Shown here: positions 61,157 to 64,000 of the stretch, piece after piece
How positions within the stretch are numbered: the stretch's first letter is position 1
Layout: the number at the start of each line of letters is the position of its first letter
Source: Luteibacter aegosomaticola
GTDB lineage: Bacteria; Pseudomonadota; Gammaproteobacteria; Xanthomonadales; Rhodanobacteraceae
Direction: 5' to 3'
Length of the DNA stretch: 64,000 nt
Assembly (NCBI RefSeq): GCF_023078475.1
Contig: NZ_CP095741.1
Span: 1,612,001 to 1,676,000, forward strand
Position numbers and translations under genes: made by a program
The notes under the pieces: model-generated
What the model saw: the letters and a program-made list of their open reading frames with translations, nothing else
What the model was told of the DNA's origin: nothing
Database searches by the model: none

Positions 61157-62836
61157 CTACACCGAAAGAACCGGCACCTCAGCCTTCTTCAGCAATCGCG
61201 AGGTGAAGTACTTGTCCTGGTAGTACTTGATCTTGTCGCACAGCACCGGGTGGGGGATGCCTTCGAAGAAGAACACTTCCTTGTCGGTACCCATGGCCTT
61301 CAGCTCCTGGGGAAGCATGAGGGCGCGCTTTTCTTCGACCTTGCTCTTGCTGTCGCCGCCCTTGCTCTTGGTGACATTGGTCTTGGTCACCGTGGTGTAG
61401 CCGAGCATTTCGGAGTAGTCGTTGGCGTCCTGCTGTTCGCGCGGGGCGAAGACGATCTGCAGGGCATGGTTGGTGATGACCGTACGCGAGACGTCCTTGC
61501 CGTAGACGGCATCGAGCTGGGCCATGCTCTGGATGATGGGCAGCAGGCGGATGTTGTAGCCGGCCATGTACGAAACGGCCGAGGCGATGATCTCCACTTT
61601 GCCGATCGAGGTGAATTCGTCCATAAGCAGCAGGCACTGGTGCTTCAGCTCGGGGTTGTTCTGTGGCAGCTCCTTCGTATTGAGATTGATGAGCTGGCTG
61701 AAGAACAGGTTCACGATGAGGCGGCTTTCGGCCAGCTTGTTCGGCTGGATGCCGATGTAGATGGTCATCTTCTTCTTGCGCACGTCGGTGAGCAGGAAGT
61801 CATCTTCGCTGGTGGCGGCATCGAGCACCGGGTTGAGCCACGCGTTCAGTGGCTCCTTGAAGGTGCCGAGGATCGACGCGAAGGTCTCCGCGGCCTGCGA
61901 GAGCAGGTTGGCGAAGGCCGACTTGGCATTGGCGCTGAGGAAGGGCTTCTGCGACAGGGCGCTGTAGAGCTCGCGCAGGTCGGTACCGTCGCCGGACGAC
62001 AGACGGTAGATCTGGCCGAGCGTGGGCTTGTCGCGCAGCACTTCGGGCAGGCCGTTCTTTTCGTCGTGTTCCCACTTCTCGCAGAGGTAGAGCGAGAACG
62101 CCATGAAGGCGTTGCGGGCCTGGCTCACCCAGAACTTCTGATCGTCCGATCCATCGGGGTAGAGCATCGAAGCAATGCTCATCAGGTCGGACACGCGGAA
62201 CGCCGGGTCCTTCGAGACGTAGCTCAGCGGGTTCCAGCGATGCGTGCGGCGATCTTCCGCGAATGGATTGAACAGGTAGATCTCCTGGCCCTGGCTGGCG
62301 CGCCAGCCGCTGGTCAGGTCGAAGTTTTCCTGCTTGATATCGAGGACAACGATCGACTGCTGGTAATCCAGCAGGTTCGGGATGACCACGCCCACGCCCT
62401 TACCGGAGCGGGTGGGGGCGGCGAGGATCACGAACTGCTGGCCCGGCAGGCGGACCAGATCGCCCTTGAAGCTGCCGACGAGGATGCCGTTCGGCGCCGG
62501 GTCGAGCATCTTCTGCTTGCGCAGGTCGGCCGACTTGGCGAACCGCGCATCGCCGTGGGTGGCCTGCTTTTTCTTCTTCAGCAGGAAGAAGAGGGCGACG
62601 GCCCAGAGCGCGAGCGGAATCAGGAAGCCGATCACGCCGGCGGTCTTGATCTTCCACAGGTAAGGCTGGATCTGCGGCAGATCCATCGCCTTGATGTAGT
62701 TGATGAACGTCATGAAGCCGAGCGGCACCTGGCCAAGGCCGAGGAACCACAAGCTCAAAAGGCCGGCGAAATATTCGCCGGCCACCACGGCAACCACGGC
62801 CAGCGCCGCGGCCCACCATCCCCTGTTACCTTTCAT
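61157..62836 (-). CDS. virD4: Type IV secretion coupling protein VirD4
   Basis: Inner-membrane ATPase of 559 residues that recruits effectors to the type IV channel. Two N-terminal hydrophobic segments are present (WWAAALAVVAVVAGEYFAGLL and GVIGFLIPLALWAVALFFLL). Walker A is AAPTRSGKGVGVVIPNLL, followed by VVLDIKQENFDLTSG. Walker B is QCLLLMDEFTSIGK, and the conserved QSMAQLDAVYGKD follows. In Xanthomonas the all-alpha domain of this protein binds XVIPCDs; two such proteins flank it here. No VirB channel genes fall within the window; they may lie beyond 64000. Confidence 0.95.
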   Translation of the reverse strand: MKGNRGWWAAALAVVAVVAGEYFAGLLSLWFLGLGQVPLGFMTFINYIKAMDLPQIQPYLWKIKTAGVIGFLIPLALWAVALFFLLKKKKQATHGDARFAKSADLRKQKMLDPAPNGILVGSFKGDLVRLPGQQFVILAAPTRSGKGVGVVIPNLLDYQQSIVVLDIKQENFDLTSGWRASQGQEIYLFNPFAEDRRTHRWNPLSYVSKDPAFRVSDLMSIASMLYPDGSDDQKFWVSQARNAFMAFSLYLCEKWEHDEKNGLPEVLRDKPTLGQIYRLSSGDGTDLRELYSALSQKPFLSANAKSAFANLLSQAAETFASILGTFKEPLNAWLNPVLDAATSEDDFLLTDVRKKKMTIYIGIQPNKLAESRLIVNLFFSQLINLNTKELPQNNPELKHQCLLLMDEFTSIGKVEIIASAVSYMAGYNIRLLPIIQSMAQLDAVYGKDVSRTVITNHALQIVFAPREQQDANDYSEMLGYTTVTKTNVTKSKGGDSKSKVEEKRALMLPQELKAMGTDKEVFFFEGIPHPVLCDKIKYYQDKYFTSRLLKKAEVPVLSV

Positions 62837-62880
62837 AGCGTGTCCTTGATTTTCTTATCGTGCTTGGTACGTGTAGCTTT

Positions 62881-63222
62881 TCAGTGCGTGAACGGCGTGG
62901 AGGCAGCATCGCCGCCCTTGCTGTCCCAGGTGCCGGATTGCTGGGCCTGCGGGCAGATTTCCTCCAGCTGCTTGAGGGCGAAAGTATCGTCCTGTGTCCA
63001 TGAGCGGCCGTACTGGTTCGGTGGATCGCAGATGCCGGTGAGCATGTATTGCCCCGTGAAGGGCGCCATGGGGACCCAGCAGGGGTCGGGAATATCCATG
63101 CCCCTCGTACAGAACAGGAAGGGATCATTGCGCCGGTAGTAGAGTTCTTTGTAGAAGGCGCTGCTCTGGGCGTTCACCGCCTCCACCGCAAGCAGCGCCA
63201 TCAGGCCAATCGTCCGTTTCAT
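62881..63222 (-). CDS. Small exported protein next to virD4
   Basis: Protein of 113 residues. The start at 63222 follows a GAGG site and gives a signal peptide IGLMALLAVEAVNAQS. The mature part has four cysteines (LFCTRGMDIPDPCW, LTGICDPP, EEICPQ), an aromatic-rich first half and QYGRSWTQDDTFALKQLEEI. I do not recognise a family. It lies 25 bp after a XVIPCD protein gene and 44 bp before virD4. Possible roles are immunity to the upstream effector or an accessory component of the T4SS; neither is proven. Confidence 0.6.
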   Translation of the reverse strand: MKRTIGLMALLAVEAVNAQSSAFYKELYYRRNDPFLFCTRGMDIPDPCWVPMAPFTGQYMLTGICDPPNQYGRSWTQDDTFALKQLEEICPQAQQSGTWDSKGGDAASTPFTH

Positions 63223-63247
63223 GGTCGTCCTCATCATGTTGTCCTGG

Positions 63248-64000
63248 TCAGGGCCCGGCCAGACCGTGGTTTTGTGGGTTCGTCCGTTGGGTGTTTTGTT
63301 GCTGTGCGAGCTGTTCGTTGTGCTGTGCCTGGTGAGCTTCCGCCGCCTGCTGCCACTGCGCGCTGCTCTGGGCGACCGGCGTGGCGACGGCTTGGGCCGT
63401 ATCCACGCTGGCCACCTGCTTCAGCGGTGAGTTGAGCTCACCCTGGACTGCGTACGTACGCACGCCCGAGTCATCGAGCAGCACGTGGTTGACCTTCTCG
63501 AGGCCATCCTTGCGTGCGGCGACGGTGAGCGAAGCGGCGAGGTTTTCGCTGAGCTGGTCGGGCGTACGGCCCTGCTTGGCATCGACCTGGTGCACGCCAT
63601 CGAGCACCTTCTTGAAGAGCTCGTTGTCGGGATGCTGCGGATGATCGAGGGCCACCTGCGGCTTGTCGTGCTCGAACCATTCCTTGGGGTGGGTGAGGGT
63701 GTGCCACGCACTCGAGGCCTTTTCCTCGAAATGGTGAAAGCCCTCGCTGATCTCTTCCTTGACGTGCTCGAACCCTTCCTTGAGGTGTTCGAAGCCTTCC
63801 TTCGCCTCGTGCACGACGTTCTCGATGCCGTGCTCCACCGCGAGGATGCCCTTGCCGACGGCCTCGAAGGCCTCGCGCTCGATGGTGTCCTTGATGTCAT
63901 TGAGCGTGCGCGGGATCGCCAGCGGCGCCGAGACAAGCTTGCGGATGTCTTCCACGTCGTCGCGGTAGCGATCGACCATGCCCTTGTGGGCTTCATAGCG
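63248..64000 (-). CDS. XVIPCD-bearing type IV effector, N-terminus outside the window
   Basis: The frame stays open to the window edge, so only the last 250 or so residues are seen. The first part has helices with repeated EGFEHLKEGFEHVKEEI-type heptads. The C-terminal 130 residues are a XVIPCD: LDHPQHPDNELFKKVLDGVH, NLAASLTVAARKDGLEKVNH and TYAVQGELNSPL. A Gln-rich tail ends GLAGP. This matches the C-terminal organisation of the lipase effector at 59048. The toxic domain, if any, lies upstream of the window. Confidence 0.85.
   Translation of the reverse strand, partial: RYEAHKGMVDRYRDDVEDIRKLVSAPLAIPRTLNDIKDTIEREAFEAVGKGILAVEHGIENVVHEAKEGFEHLKEGFEHVKEEISEGFHHFEEKASSAWHTLTHPKEWFEHDKPQVALDHPQHPDNELFKKVLDGVHQVDAKQGRTPDQLSENLAASLTVAARKDGLEKVNHVLLDDSGVRTYAVQGELNSPLKQVASVDTAQAVATPVAQSSAQWQQAAEAHQAQHNEQLAQQQNTQRTNPQNHGLAGP

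Overview
The window is high-GC DNA from a gammaproteobacterium, most likely Xanthomonadales, family Rhodanobacteraceae (Luteibacter/Dyella/Rhodanobacter group). This placement is an inference. It rests on a Xanthomonas-type non-phosphorylated L-fucose pathway, carbohydrate-type TonB-dependent receptors, XVIPCD-bearing type IV secretion effectors, and two dispersed palindromic repeat families that share the head GTAGGAGC. No rRNA, tRNA, CRISPR array or intact insertion sequence was seen.

Region 1 (1-26.3 kb) is a fucosylated-glycan utilisation region. A FucP-type transporter and a mutarotase lie on the plus strand. A convergent minus-strand operon encodes the whole route from L-fucose to pyruvate plus L-lactate: aldo-keto reductase, lactonase, dehydratase FucD, SDR dehydrogenase, FAH hydrolase and an L-lactate dehydrogenase. 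Two further operons face each other. One is a TonB receptor, a GH29 alpha-fucosidase and a GH18 enzyme (plus). The other is glucokinase, a TonB receptor, GH20, GH3, GH35 and GH29 (minus). Their promoters carry the same two palindromes, TGACAACGTTGTC and TTCRCCAGTGAA, so they are probably one regulon.

Region 2 (26.3-35.9 kb) is a complete chemotaxis operon: STAS, CheY, CheA, CheW, an MCP with a CheR-tethering tail, CheR, CheD, CheB, a second MCP-like protein with a CheZ-like motif, and STAS. It ends at a strong terminator.

Region 3 (36-57 kb) is mixed. It holds a glycine-rich lipoprotein followed by a two-partner-secretion (TpsB) transporter, a catalase-like protein, an acetoacetyl-CoA reductase, GluQ, HtpX, HtpG, an AEC permease, Hsp15, an unknown membrane protein, MutS, a GH19 lysozyme-like enzyme, and a secreted protein of unknown function beside a large autotransporter. 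Between htpX and htpG are two inverted 248-bp elements, each bounded by 24-bp inverted repeats whose ends co-vary.

Region 4 (57.3-64 kb) is the edge of an antibacterial type IV secretion locus: VirD4 coupling protein, a class 3 lipase effector with a C-terminal XVIPCD, and a second XVIPCD protein running off the window. Around the lipase lie three related envelope-anchored immunity-like proteins, one nonsense-mutated immunity pseudogene, and a 46-residue remnant of a second lipase effector that keeps only its two ends. This immunity-gene array with fossil effectors is the most interesting part of the window.
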